From: Bordetella genomosp. 10
GTDB lineage: Bacteria > Pseudomonadota > Gammaproteobacteria > Burkholderiales > Burkholderiaceae_B
Assembly (NCBI RefSeq): GCF_002261225.1
Contig: NZ_NEVM01000005.1
Coordinates: 1,984,001 to 2,048,000 of the forward strand
Direction of reading: 5' to 3'
DNA length: 64,000 bases
Made by a program: the position numbers and the translations under genes. The notes beneath the pieces were generated by a model that was not told the DNA's origin, searched no databases, and saw nothing but the letters and a program-made list of their open reading frames with translations. Positions 1 through 6,395 of this stretch are shown one piece after another (within the stretch, counting starts at the first letter, position 1; each line of letters begins with the position of its first letter).

Positions 1-113
1 AACTGGGATCGGAGAAGGTCGACCAGACGCCGGCGCAGTTCAAGCAATGGCTGGAGGAGCAGACGTCCACCTGGGGCAAGATCGTGCGCGACGGGCAGGT
101 GAAGCTGCTTTGA
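1..113 (+). CDS. Bug-family (TctC) solute-binding protein, C-terminal fragment
   Basis: The first 111 coding bases, in frame from base 3, encode 36 residues before a TGA stop. They end in a W-G-K-I-V-R-D-G sequence followed by a short V-K tail, the usual C-terminus of periplasmic Bug/TctC receptors (compare the W-G-K-V-I-R ending of the copy at 22571..23551). The family binds small carboxylates in the periplasm. The start and more than 85 percent of the gene lie before the window, so substrate and operon cannot be judged. A GC-rich hairpin follows directly. The family call is inference from a short tail. Confidence 0.7.
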   Translation, partial: LGSEKVDQTPAQFKQWLEEQTSTWGKIVRDGQVKLL

Positions 114-128
114 CACGCGCGCGTCCGG

Positions 129-167
129 GGCCGCGCGGCGGGACCGCGATGCGCGCGGCCGGGTTTC
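129..167 (+). terminator. Putative terminator after the Bug receptor gene
   Basis: GGCCGCGCG (129-137) pairs perfectly with CGCGCGGCC (152-160) across a 14-base loop and is followed by GGGTTTC. It lies 16 bases after the stop of the partial Bug gene. The T run is short, so termination may be imperfect. Confidence 0.45.
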
Positions 168-200
168 TTGTCCGTGTTTCTTGTCATCCTGCCGGCCGCC

Positions 201-674
201 CTAGATCGCGGGCTTGAGCACCATCAGGAAATACACCGCGATCATGGCGATGAAGGCGGGGTAGCCCAGGCGTTCCCACCAGAGCGCATAGCGCCAGTAC
301 CGCGCCGGCAGGGCTGACTCGCCGCCCGCGCGCGCCGCGGCCGCCATTTTCGCCATCTCCGCCTGTAGCCAGACCACGGGCAGCCAGCAGGCCCCCGCCA
401 AGGCGTAGAGCCCGATGGACGCCAGGATCCAGGGCGTGGTCCAGGACCAGCCCACCGTATGCGCCAGCCAGAGGCCGGACAAGGGCTGGAAGATGACGGC
501 CGGCGTGGTGAACCAGAGGTCGGCCCTGACGACCAGTCTCGACACCGTCGCGATGGACGCCACGTCGCGCGTCCGGTTCGCGAAGAAAAGATAGAAGGCC
601 GTGCCGAAACCGGTCCCCACCATGAGGACGGAAGACAGGATGTGCAAGGCCTTGACCACAAGATAGGAATTCAT
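201..674 (-). CDS. DUF2269 family integral membrane protein
   Basis: This 157-residue protein has an N-terminal hydrophobic segment (about 5-27), further hydrophobic stretches near 50-72 and 80-105, and a C-terminal one (about 130-153), consistent with four membrane helices. The pattern K-A-L-H-I-L-S-S-V-L-M-V-G-T-G-F-G near residues 8-24 is typical of DUF2269. No catalytic role is known for the family. Its ATG overlaps the TGA of the upstream SDR/DoxX-like gene (ATGA), so the two are translationally coupled and probably act together in the membrane. The operon would be controlled by the palindromic operator at 2009..2034. Confidence 0.8.
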   Translation of the reverse strand: MNSYLVVKALHILSSVLMVGTGFGTAFYLFFANRTRDVASIATVSRLVVRADLWFTTPAVIFQPLSGLWLAHTVGWSWTTPWILASIGLYALAGACWLPVVWLQAEMAKMAAAARAGGESALPARYWRYALWWERLGYPAFIAMIAVYFLMVLKPAI

Positions 675-1990
675 GCGTTTTCCTCCTCGCTCAACAAAAC
701 GAACAACAGCGCCAGGATGGGCAGGTTCTTCAGGATCGGGCCGAAGGGATGCCACAGGTACTCCGGCAGCGCCACGGCGATAAGAAGGGAATAGGCCAGG
801 ATCAGCGCCGCCTGCGCCGCCCAGAGCCGCCGCCCGGGGCGCAGCAGCGTGGCCACGCCCAGGACGAAGTCCAGCGCCGACGCCAGGTACAGCGCCAGCA
901 GCGCCGCGGCGCCATGCAGGTGGACGCGGGCGAGCAGGTCCAGGCTGGCGGCCCGGGGATGGACGAAGGCGCTGCAGATCGCCGTCCCTATCCAGGTGAC
1001 GGCGAGCGCGCCGCGCAGCAGGGCCGGCCGCCACGCGGCCAGGGCCTCGCCGCGCAGCCGCGGCGCCTCTTCCGGACGGATGAAGCGTTCGACGCCGGCG
1101 GGCATGCGGCCCAGCGCCCGCGCGGTCGCGCCGGGGTCGGCGGTGTTGCCCGCGTTCAACATGCGCCAGGTGTCGCGCGTCAGCACCGAACCCGGGATCC
1201 GGTCCAGCAGCGCCGCGGCCAGGCCGACCAGCGGCGCGGGCGCCGCGATCCGCCACGCGGCGGGAAACGCCAGGGACTTCCGATAGGCGGCGAGCATGTC
1301 GCGGTACTCGACCTGGCTGCCGCCCACCAGGTCCAGCGGCCCGTCGCCGCCTGCTTCCGATTCCAGCAGCCTGACGACGATCTCGGCCAGCTCGTCGACG
1401 TGGATGGGCCGCAGCAATTGATGGCCGCCGGCGGGCAAGGGATGCACGGGCAGGCTCGCCAGCGCGCGGAAGAAACGCGACGAGGCGCCTGCCGTCCCGT
1501 AGACCAGGGCGGGACGGAGAATGTGGTGCGGGATGGGCAGCGACCGCAGATAATCGTCGGCCGCGCGCTTGCTCCGGAAATAAGGGGTGTCGCCGGCCTG
1601 CGCGCCCAGCGCCGAGACCTGGACGATGCGCCGCACGCCGGCCCGGCGGCACGCCTCGAACAGCGCGATCGGCGCGCGCCGGTGCAATAGATCGAAGGTC
1701 CGGCCCTTGCCTTCGACCAGGATGCCGACCGCGTTGACGACGACGTCGATATCGCGCAGGCGCGGCATCCAATCGGCGGGATCGATGTCGCGGGTGTAGT
1801 CGATGGCGATTTCGTCGTCGCGGCGGGCCGTCGTCACGCCCTTGAACACGCGGTGCCCCTGGCGCGCCAGGGCCTCGCACAGCGCGGCGCCGATGAAACC
1901 CCGCGCGCCGCAGATCAGGATGCTCAGGCATCGGCGGTCCATGTCGCGGGCCATCTTGCGGGCCATAACAGGGTCCATCACGCGGTCCAT
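671..1990 (-). CDS. SDR-type NAD(P)-binding protein with DoxX-like C-terminal membrane domain
   Basis: This is a 439-residue fusion. Residues 20 to about 300 form an atypical extended SDR domain with the nucleotide-binding G-A-R-G-F-I-G near 28-34; residues from about 320 form a hydrophobic, four-helix DoxX-like region. The usual SDR Y-x-x-x-K is represented by Y-F-R-S-K, so some dehydrogenase chemistry is possible, but the family is poorly characterised. The ATG at 1990 is chosen because GGAG sits 6 bases upstream; a longer in-frame extension to 2140 would run through the operator and an intergenic repeat and is rejected. It overlaps the downstream DUF2269 gene by 4 bases. An operator for the adjacent GbsR-type regulator lies 19 bases before the start. 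Confidence 0.8.
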   Translation of the reverse strand: MDRVMDPVMARKMARDMDRRCLSILICGARGFIGAALCEALARQGHRVFKGVTTARRDDEIAIDYTRDIDPADWMPRLRDIDVVVNAVGILVEGKGRTFDLLHRRAPIALFEACRRAGVRRIVQVSALGAQAGDTPYFRSKRAADDYLRSLPIPHHILRPALVYGTAGASSRFFRALASLPVHPLPAGGHQLLRPIHVDELAEIVVRLLESEAGGDGPLDLVGGSQVEYRDMLAAYRKSLAFPAAWRIAAPAPLVGLAAALLDRIPGSVLTRDTWRMLNAGNTADPGATARALGRMPAGVERFIRPEEAPRLRGEALAAWRPALLRGALAVTWIGTAICSAFVHPRAASLDLLARVHLHGAAALLALYLASALDFVLGVATLLRPGRRLWAAQAALILAYSLLIAVALPEYLWHPFGPILKNLPILALLFVLLSEEENA

Positions 1991-2008
1991 ATCGATCTCC
2001 AATTTACA

Positions 2009-2034
2009 GTTATTTCTGTATAAACAGAAATAAC
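2009..2034. promoter_or_regulatory. Palindromic operator O1 before the SDR/DUF2269 operon
   Basis: GTTATTTCTGT (2009-2019) and ACAGAAATAAC (2024-2034) form a perfect inverted repeat around a 4-base centre. The core TTTCTGT-N4-ACAGAAA, with the same spacing, recurs at 2711..2744 before the GbsR/MarR regulator gene. It is AT-rich in a GC-rich setting and lies 19 bases before the translation start. I infer that it is the binding site of the regulator encoded at 2162..2692. Confidence 0.75.
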
Positions 2035-2045
2035 ATCTTGAAAAA

Positions 2046-2126
2046 AGCCCCCACGCCGCGCGGCTTGCGCCGCTTGCTGCCCCCCGAGGGGGCGTTTTTG
2101 CCTTGGGACGGCCCGGCGGCAAAAAA
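2046..2126. repeat. GC-rich intergenic repeat of Alcaligenaceae type, with embedded terminator hairpin
   Basis: The segment between the regulator and the SDR gene carries the C-rich block, the GCCCCC-CGA-GGGGGC hairpin and the G-G-C-C-C-G-G-C-G-G-C-A-A tail that I recall as a dispersed intergenic element in Bordetella and Achromobacter genomes. That recognition comes from memory, and no second copy occurs in this window. The hairpin (2079-2093) has T5 on its plus-strand side and the element is flanked by A/T runs on both sides, so it can also terminate transcription. Confidence 0.55.
2079..2099. terminator. Bidirectional-looking hairpin terminator inside the intergenic repeat
   Basis: GCCCCC (2079-2084) and GGGGGC (2088-2093) are separated by a 3-base loop and followed by GTTTTTG on the plus strand. 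On the minus strand a wider fold ends in GGGGGCTTTTTTC at 2051-2039, suitable for stopping transcripts of the regulator gene before the SDR operon. Confidence 0.5.
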
Positions 2127-2161
2127 GCGGACGCATTCACCGTCCGCCGTCGCGCGTCCGC

Positions 2162-2692
2162 TTACTTGCCGGTGCGCCGCACCGCCCTGCTGATCTTCGC
2201 GCCCATGCCCAATGTCTTCATCAGGGTTTCGGGCTTCATGCGCAGCATCTCGTCGGCCCAGGTCGTCAGGGTTTCCAGGAAGGCCAGGGTGTCGCGGATG
2301 CGCTGCGCCGTGGCGGCATCCTCGGCCGCGATGTCCGGGCCAGCCAGGCTTTCCCGCAGCATCGTCAGCGTCGGATCGATCTCGCGCTGCCGCCGTCCTT
2401 CCACGATCAGCTTGAACAACTCCCAGACGTCCGTCGAGGTCTCGAAGTGGTCGCGCCGGTCGCCCATGACGTGGACCACCTTGGCCAGGCGCCACGCCTG
2501 CAATTCCTTGAGGCTGGTGCTCACGTTGGAGCGGGCGACGCCCAGGGTATCGGCGATTTCGTCCGCCGGCACCGGCCGCCCGAGCAGGTAGAGCAGCGCG
2601 TGGATCTGCGCGACGGTGCGGTTGACGCCCCAGCGGGAGCCCATTTCCCCCCAGTGGAGGATGAATCGTTCGGCGACAGGCGAGAGTTTCAT
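2162..2692 (-). CDS. GbsR/MarR-family transcriptional regulator
   Basis: This 176-residue protein has a winged helix-turn-helix near 35-85, including E-I-A-D-T-L-G-V-A-R-S-N-V-S-T-S-L-K-E-L as the recognition region. Start and length match the GbsR/OpcR branch of MarR-like repressors, typically 150-200 residues. The ATG at 2692 is taken because the conserved region begins with F-I-L-H-W-G-E-M-G soon after; no strong ribosome-binding site is visible, and a GTG three codons upstream is possible. A perfect 16-bp-arm palindrome (2711..2744) lies just upstream and shares its core with the operator before the SDR operon, so autoregulation and control of that operon are both likely. The ligand is unknown. 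Confidence 0.85.
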   Translation of the reverse strand: MKLSPVAERFILHWGEMGSRWGVNRTVAQIHALLYLLGRPVPADEIADTLGVARSNVSTSLKELQAWRLAKVVHVMGDRRDHFETSTDVWELFKLIVEGRRQREIDPTLTMLRESLAGPDIAAEDAATAQRIRDTLAFLETLTTWADEMLRMKPETLMKTLGMGAKISRAVRRTGK

Positions 2693-2710
2693 GGGAGCCA
2701 CTTTATGGTC

Positions 2711-2744
2711 TTCACAAATTTCTGTCAAGACAGAAATTTGTGAA
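2711..2744. promoter_or_regulatory. Palindromic operator O2 before the GbsR/MarR gene
   Basis: TTCACAAATTTCTGTC (2711-2726) and its exact reverse complement (2729-2744) are separated by two bases: 32 paired positions in all. Its centre contains TTTCTGT-N4-ACAGAAA, identical in sequence and spacing to the operator at 2009..2034. It sits 19 bases before the regulator start, matching the distance of O1 from its gene. Confidence 0.8.
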
Positions 2745-2813
2745 ACTTCGCCGGTCATCGAACTTGTCTTTCCGGCAAAAAAGGGCGCGGCGGCCCGCCC
2801 TCTCCCCTTGCGG

Positions 2814-3578
2814 TCACGCCTTGTTGAAACGCGCCAGGAAGGATTGCGTGGCCGCCTGCGCCGGGTTGTCGATGACCTGTTCGGCCGGCCCCGCCTCGAC
2901 CACCACGCCGTCGCGCATGAAGATCACCTGGTCGGCGACCTCGCGCGCGAAGGCGATTTCGTGGGTCACGAGCAGCATGGTCATGCCGTCCTCCGCCAGC
3001 GCCTTGATGACGGCCAGCACCTCGCCGACCAGCTCGGGATCCAACGCCGAGGTCGCCTCGTCGAACAGCATGACGGACGGGCGCAGGGCCAGGGCGCGCG
3101 CGATCGCCACGCGCTGCTTCTGCCCGCCGGACAGCATGTCCGGATAGACGTCCGCCTTCGCCTCCAGGCCCACGCGCGTCAGCAGCTCCATCGCCAGCGC
3201 GTGCGCCCGCGTCTTCGGGATCTTCTGCACCGTCACCGGGCCTTCCATGACGTTCTGGACGGTGGTCATGTGCGGGAACAGGTTGAAGTGCTGGAACACC
3301 ATGCCGGTGGTCGCGCGATAGCTGGCGAGCTCTTTCTCCGGCATGCGATGGCCGCGGGGGCTGTCGAAGTCCATGCTGCGCTCGCCCACCCGTATCCGGC
3401 CGCCGTCGGGCATCGTCAGCAGGTTGATGCAGCGGAGCAGCGTCGACTTGCCCGAGCCGGACGGGCCTATCATCGCCACCACCGAACCCCTGTCCACCTG
3501 CAACGAGATGTCCTTCAGCACCACGTGATCGCCGAACCGCTTGCTGAGGTTGTTGATCTCGATCATCGGGTCGCTCAT
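2814..3578 (-). CDS. Polar amino-acid ABC transporter, ATP-binding subunit
   Basis: A 254-residue ATPase of the HisP/GlnQ type. Walker [10 protein letters not shown] is at 38-46, the signature L-S-G-G-Q-K-Q-R-V is near 155, Walker B V-M-L-F-D-E-A-T-S-A-L-D follows, and the switch His lies in V-T-H-E. It would energise import through the permease encoded just upstream, whose stop codon overlaps its ATG by 4 bases. With the receptor at 4348..5181 it forms a complete importer downstream of the racemase and the FAD/[2Fe-2S] dehydrogenase, suggesting uptake of their substrate. Confidence 0.9.
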   Translation of the reverse strand: MSDPMIEINNLSKRFGDHVVLKDISLQVDRGSVVAMIGPSGSGKSTLLRCINLLTMPDGGRIRVGERSMDFDSPRGHRMPEKELASYRATTGMVFQHFNLFPHMTTVQNVMEGPVTVQKIPKTRAHALAMELLTRVGLEAKADVYPDMLSGGQKQRVAIARALALRPSVMLFDEATSALDPELVGEVLAVIKALAEDGMTMLLVTHEIAFAREVADQVIFMRDGVVVEAGPAEQVIDNPAQAATQSFLARFNKA

Positions 3579-4249
3579 GACGCGTTCCTGTCCTGTTTCG
3601 CCAGACGGTTTTCGATGCGCTTGGACCATAGCGTGGCCGGGAACAGCACGATGAAATAGCAGATGGCCGTGATGGTGTAGAGCTCCAGCGGGCGATAGGA
3701 ATCGTGCGCCGCGGATTGGGCCTGGTACAGCAGGTCCGGCACGGCGATGACCGACAGCAGCGACGTGTTCTTCAACTGCATGATGGATTGGCTCATCAGG
3801 GGCGGCACCATGCGCCGGAAAGCCTGCGGCAGGATGATGCGGCTCATGACCTGGTCGCGCCGCATGCCCATGGCCAGGCCGGCCTCCGTCTGCCCCCAAT
3901 CCACGCCCAGGATGCCCGCGCGCACGATCTCCGAATAGAAGGCGCCGCCGTACAGCGTCAACGACAATGCCGCGGCGGCGGTGGGCGACATCTCGATGTT
4001 CGTCAGGACGGGCAGCGCGTAGTAGAACCAGATCAGTTGCACGAGCACCGGCGTGCAGCGGAAGATTTCCACGTAAGCGCGCAGGATGCCCGCGATGTAG
4101 CGCGGCGCGCGCACGCGCCCGATGCCGACGGCCACGCCTACCGCCAGGCCCGCCGCCACCACGATGATCGTGTACACCACGGTATAGGCCAGGCCGCTCA
4201 GCAATAGCTTGTGATAGACCCAGATGGCGCCAAAGTCCCACTGATACAC
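3575..4249 (-). CDS. Polar amino-acid ABC transporter, permease subunit
   Basis: A 224-residue HisM/GlnP-type permease. Hydrophobic helices lie near 15-45, 60-85, 90-110 and 185-210, and the EAA-like loop (E-A-G-L-A-M-G-M-R-R near 125) is the contact for the ATPase. The early motif R-C-T-P-V-L-V-Q-L is typical of the amino-acid branch (R-G-T-P-x-L-x-Q). The system has one permease gene and probably works as a homodimer. It follows the receptor gene after about 98 bases and overlaps the ATPase gene by 4 bases. Confidence 0.88.
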   Translation of the reverse strand: MYQWDFGAIWVYHKLLLSGLAYTVVYTIIVVAAGLAVGVAVGIGRVRAPRYIAGILRAYVEIFRCTPVLVQLIWFYYALPVLTNIEMSPTAAAALSLTLYGGAFYSEIVRAGILGVDWGQTEAGLAMGMRRDQVMSRIILPQAFRRMVPPLMSQSIMQLKNTSLLSVIAVPDLLYQAQSAAHDSYRPLELYTITAICYFIVLFPATLWSKRIENRLAKQDRNAS

Positions 4250-4347
4250 AACCGCTCCTTGAAATTCATGCGATGCCCGCGCGCCCGCTGGGATGGCGGG
4301 CGGCGGGCGCCGGGTCGAATGCCCCGGCGGCTAACCGTGGCAGGATG

Positions 4348-5181
4348 CTAGAACGTGGCTTCCTTGGGGAACAGCTTGGGATCGACGCCCGCCAGCTTCT
4401 GCATGTTGTCGATGATGGTCTGCTTGATCACGCCCTTGGAACGCTCGGCGTTCAGCCATTGATTGACGTATTCGGTGAAGGCCGGGTCGGGCTCCTTCTG
4501 CACGCCGATGGCGGTCGGCGCGGTGGCGGCCGGCGTCGGAATCACCAGGTGGCCCAGCCGCGGCGCCTTGGACAGCACGGTCACGGCCAGCAGGATCACC
4601 AGCACCTGCGCGTCCACGCGGCCGGTCTGCAAGGCCAGCGTGGCGTCGCCCGAGGTCTCGAAGCGGTGCAGCGCGGCCTTGGTCAGGGTCTGCGTGGCGA
4701 AGGTGTCCTGGTTCGACCCCTGGTCGACCGACAGGCGCACTTCGGGCTTGTTGACGTCATCCCAGGTATTGGGATCGAAACCTTTCTTCGCCACCAGCGT
4801 GAACGTATTCTGGAACAGCGTATCGGTGAAGCCCACCGTTTTCTTGCGCTGCTCGGTGGGCGCCAGGCCGAACATGCAGTCGATCTTGTTCGATTGCAGG
4901 TCCAGCACGGCGTTGCCCCACGTGGTGTCGATGGCCTGCAGCTTGACGCCGAGCGACTCGGCCAACTGGTTGGCGAAGTCGACGCAGAACCCTTGCCATT
5001 GGCCGGTCGCCACCGACTTGACGTAGTACGGCGCCGCGCCCGCGATGAAGCCGGTGCGCAATACCTTGGTGCGCTTGACGCGCGCCATGGTCGATTCATT
5101 CTGGGCGAACGCCGGCATGGAAATCATCGAGCCGAGGCCGAACGCGCACGTGGCCGAAACAAAACTTCTGCGTGTAATCAC
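4348..5181 (-). CDS. Polar amino-acid ABC transporter, periplasmic substrate-binding protein
   Basis: A 277-residue SBP_bac_3 family receptor. The GTG start at 5181 is preferred because AGGAGA lies 6 bases upstream. It gives an N-terminus with a twin arginine (T-R-R-S-F-V) followed by a hydrophobic stretch and an A-F-A-Q cleavage site, so Tat or Sec export is possible. Core features include G-F-C-V-D-F-A-N-Q-L and D-C-M-F-G-L-A-P-T-E-Q-R-K. It should deliver an amino acid or derivative to the permease and ATPase downstream. The ligand cannot be named from sequence. Confidence 0.88.
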   Translation of the reverse strand: MITRRSFVSATCAFGLGSMISMPAFAQNESTMARVKRTKVLRTGFIAGAAPYYVKSVATGQWQGFCVDFANQLAESLGVKLQAIDTTWGNAVLDLQSNKIDCMFGLAPTEQRKKTVGFTDTLFQNTFTLVAKKGFDPNTWDDVNKPEVRLSVDQGSNQDTFATQTLTKAALHRFETSGDATLALQTGRVDAQVLVILLAVTVLSKAPRLGHLVIPTPAATAPTAIGVQKEPDPAFTEYVNQWLNAERSKGVIKQTIIDNMQKLAGVDPKLFPKEATF

Positions 5182-5457
5182 GGCAGTCTCCTGGATACAG
5201 AACATAGCGCTGGAAACGCGTCGGACAGCCCGCCCCGCGCGGCCGGGCCTGCCCATCGGGAGGAATTCTAATCGCGCCCACCCTGCTCCCAGGACCGGCG
5301 GTTCAGGAATTCGCCAGATTTCGGGTGCCGTGGGCAAAAAGCGGGGCCGAATATGGGACACGCTTATTTTTCGGCATGCATCAATGCGGGCAAACCCTGA
5401 AACCGGTGAACGCGGTTGCTCGGCCGATTGCGGATCCGACGACTACAGTCCGGGCTG

Positions 5458-6231
5458 CTATTCCGCTTGCAGTCCCGGTTGGAGTCCCGACTGCGGTGCC
5501 GGCTGCAATCCCGACTGCAACCGTATCGCGTCGATGAACCACCGCAGCATGCCCACCACGTCGAAGACGGGCAGCCCGGTCGCTTCGCGGACCGCCGCCG
5601 CGAAAGGCGGCATATTGGTGCATTCGAAGACGATGGCGCCAACCTCGGGATGGCTGGCGGCCAGCGCGCGCGCCGCCGCCACCATTTCCCGCTGGAGGAC
5701 GGCGAAATCGGCTTCCGAAGGAGATGCCCGGTCGGTGAACACGCGCCGGAAAAGACTGTCTTCCGGCATGCCCGCGATCGGCGTCGCGCCGTCCACGCCG
5801 ACGGCGGCAAGGTGGGCGCCGGTCAGGGCGGTCCGGTTGATGGTGAGTATGCCCACGCGCTTGCCCGCCGGCAGCATGCGCTCGACCATGGGAACCTGTA
5901 GCAGCGAGCTGGTCGCGACCGGAACGGACAGCCTGGCGCTCAACTCCCGTTGGAACAGGGCGAGGAAACCGCAACTGGTCGTGATGCCGCGCACCCCCAT
6001 GTCGATCAATTCCTGCGCCGCGTCGACGAAAGGATCGAGCAGGCCGCGGCCGCGGTCCTCGATGACCCGCGCCGGCGTCGCGCCGCGCACGATCTTGAAT
6101 TGCAGCGGCACGGACCAGGTGGCGGCGTTGCCGATTTCACCCGGGAAGCGCGTGAAGCGGGTGTCCAGCATGAGCACGCCCAGCGTGAGGCCGTGGACGA
6201 CGGGGCGGACGTGGTTCGGATCGTGGGTCAT
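5458..6231 (-). CDS. Aspartate/glutamate (hydantoin) racemase-family protein
   Basis: A 257-residue member of the Asp/Glu/hydantoin racemase superfamily. The two catalytic cysteines of cofactor-independent racemases are at Cys87 (T-T-S-C-G-F) and Cys204 (F-E-C-T-N-M-P-P-F). Racemase, isomerase or arylmalonate-decarboxylase-type chemistry is possible; two cysteines favour racemisation. The C-terminus ends in an imperfect Gln-Ser-Gly-Leu/Gln-Pro-Gly-Leu repeat encoded by a degenerate short DNA repeat (about 5450-5525). It lies between the FAD/[2Fe-2S] dehydrogenase genes and an amino-acid importer, so it may interconvert stereoisomers of the transported substrate. The ATG at 6231 is used; the frame stays open upstream through a 15-bp tandem repeat without another ATG. 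Confidence 0.82.
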   Translation of the reverse strand: MTHDPNHVRPVVHGLTLGVLMLDTRFTRFPGEIGNAATWSVPLQFKIVRGATPARVIEDRGRGLLDPFVDAAQELIDMGVRGITTSCGFLALFQRELSARLSVPVATSSLLQVPMVERMLPAGKRVGILTINRTALTGAHLAAVGVDGATPIAGMPEDSLFRRVFTDRASPSEADFAVLQREMVAAARALAASHPEVGAIVFECTNMPPFAAAVREATGLPVFDVVGMLRWFIDAIRLQSGLQPAPQSGLQPGLQAE

Positions 6232-6281
6232 GGTGGACGATGCTCGTGGGTGGTCTGACGGAGGGTGGTCTGGCGGGGCGT

Positions 6282-6348
6282 GGCCTGCTGGTGGATGATC
6301 TGCTGGTGAGTGATCTGCTGGTGAGTGATCTGCTAGTGGATGATCTGT
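6282..6348. repeat. 15-bp tandem repeat upstream of the racemase gene
   Basis: About four and a half units of a 15-base sequence, best copies GATCTGCTGGTGAGT at 6297-6311 and 6312-6326, with one- to three-base variants on both sides. It lies in the 164-base gap between the FAD subunit gene and the racemase gene. On the minus strand it could encode repeats of Ala-Asp-His-Ser-Pro in frame with the racemase, but no start codon context supports translation. Confidence 0.75.
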
Positions 6349-6395
6349 CTGCTGTTCGATGCGGGCATGGCCGCCGGGCGCGGGCGGGACTGGCC

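Noticed and set aside
749..1690. Long plus-strand frame opposite the SDR gene
   Set aside because: High-GC antisense shadow rich in Arg, Gln and Gly with no family pattern; the minus-strand frame has clear SDR motifs.
1991..2140. N-terminal extension of the SDR protein to 2140
   Set aside because: It would translate the operator and intergenic repeat; a good ribosome-binding site supports ATG 1990.
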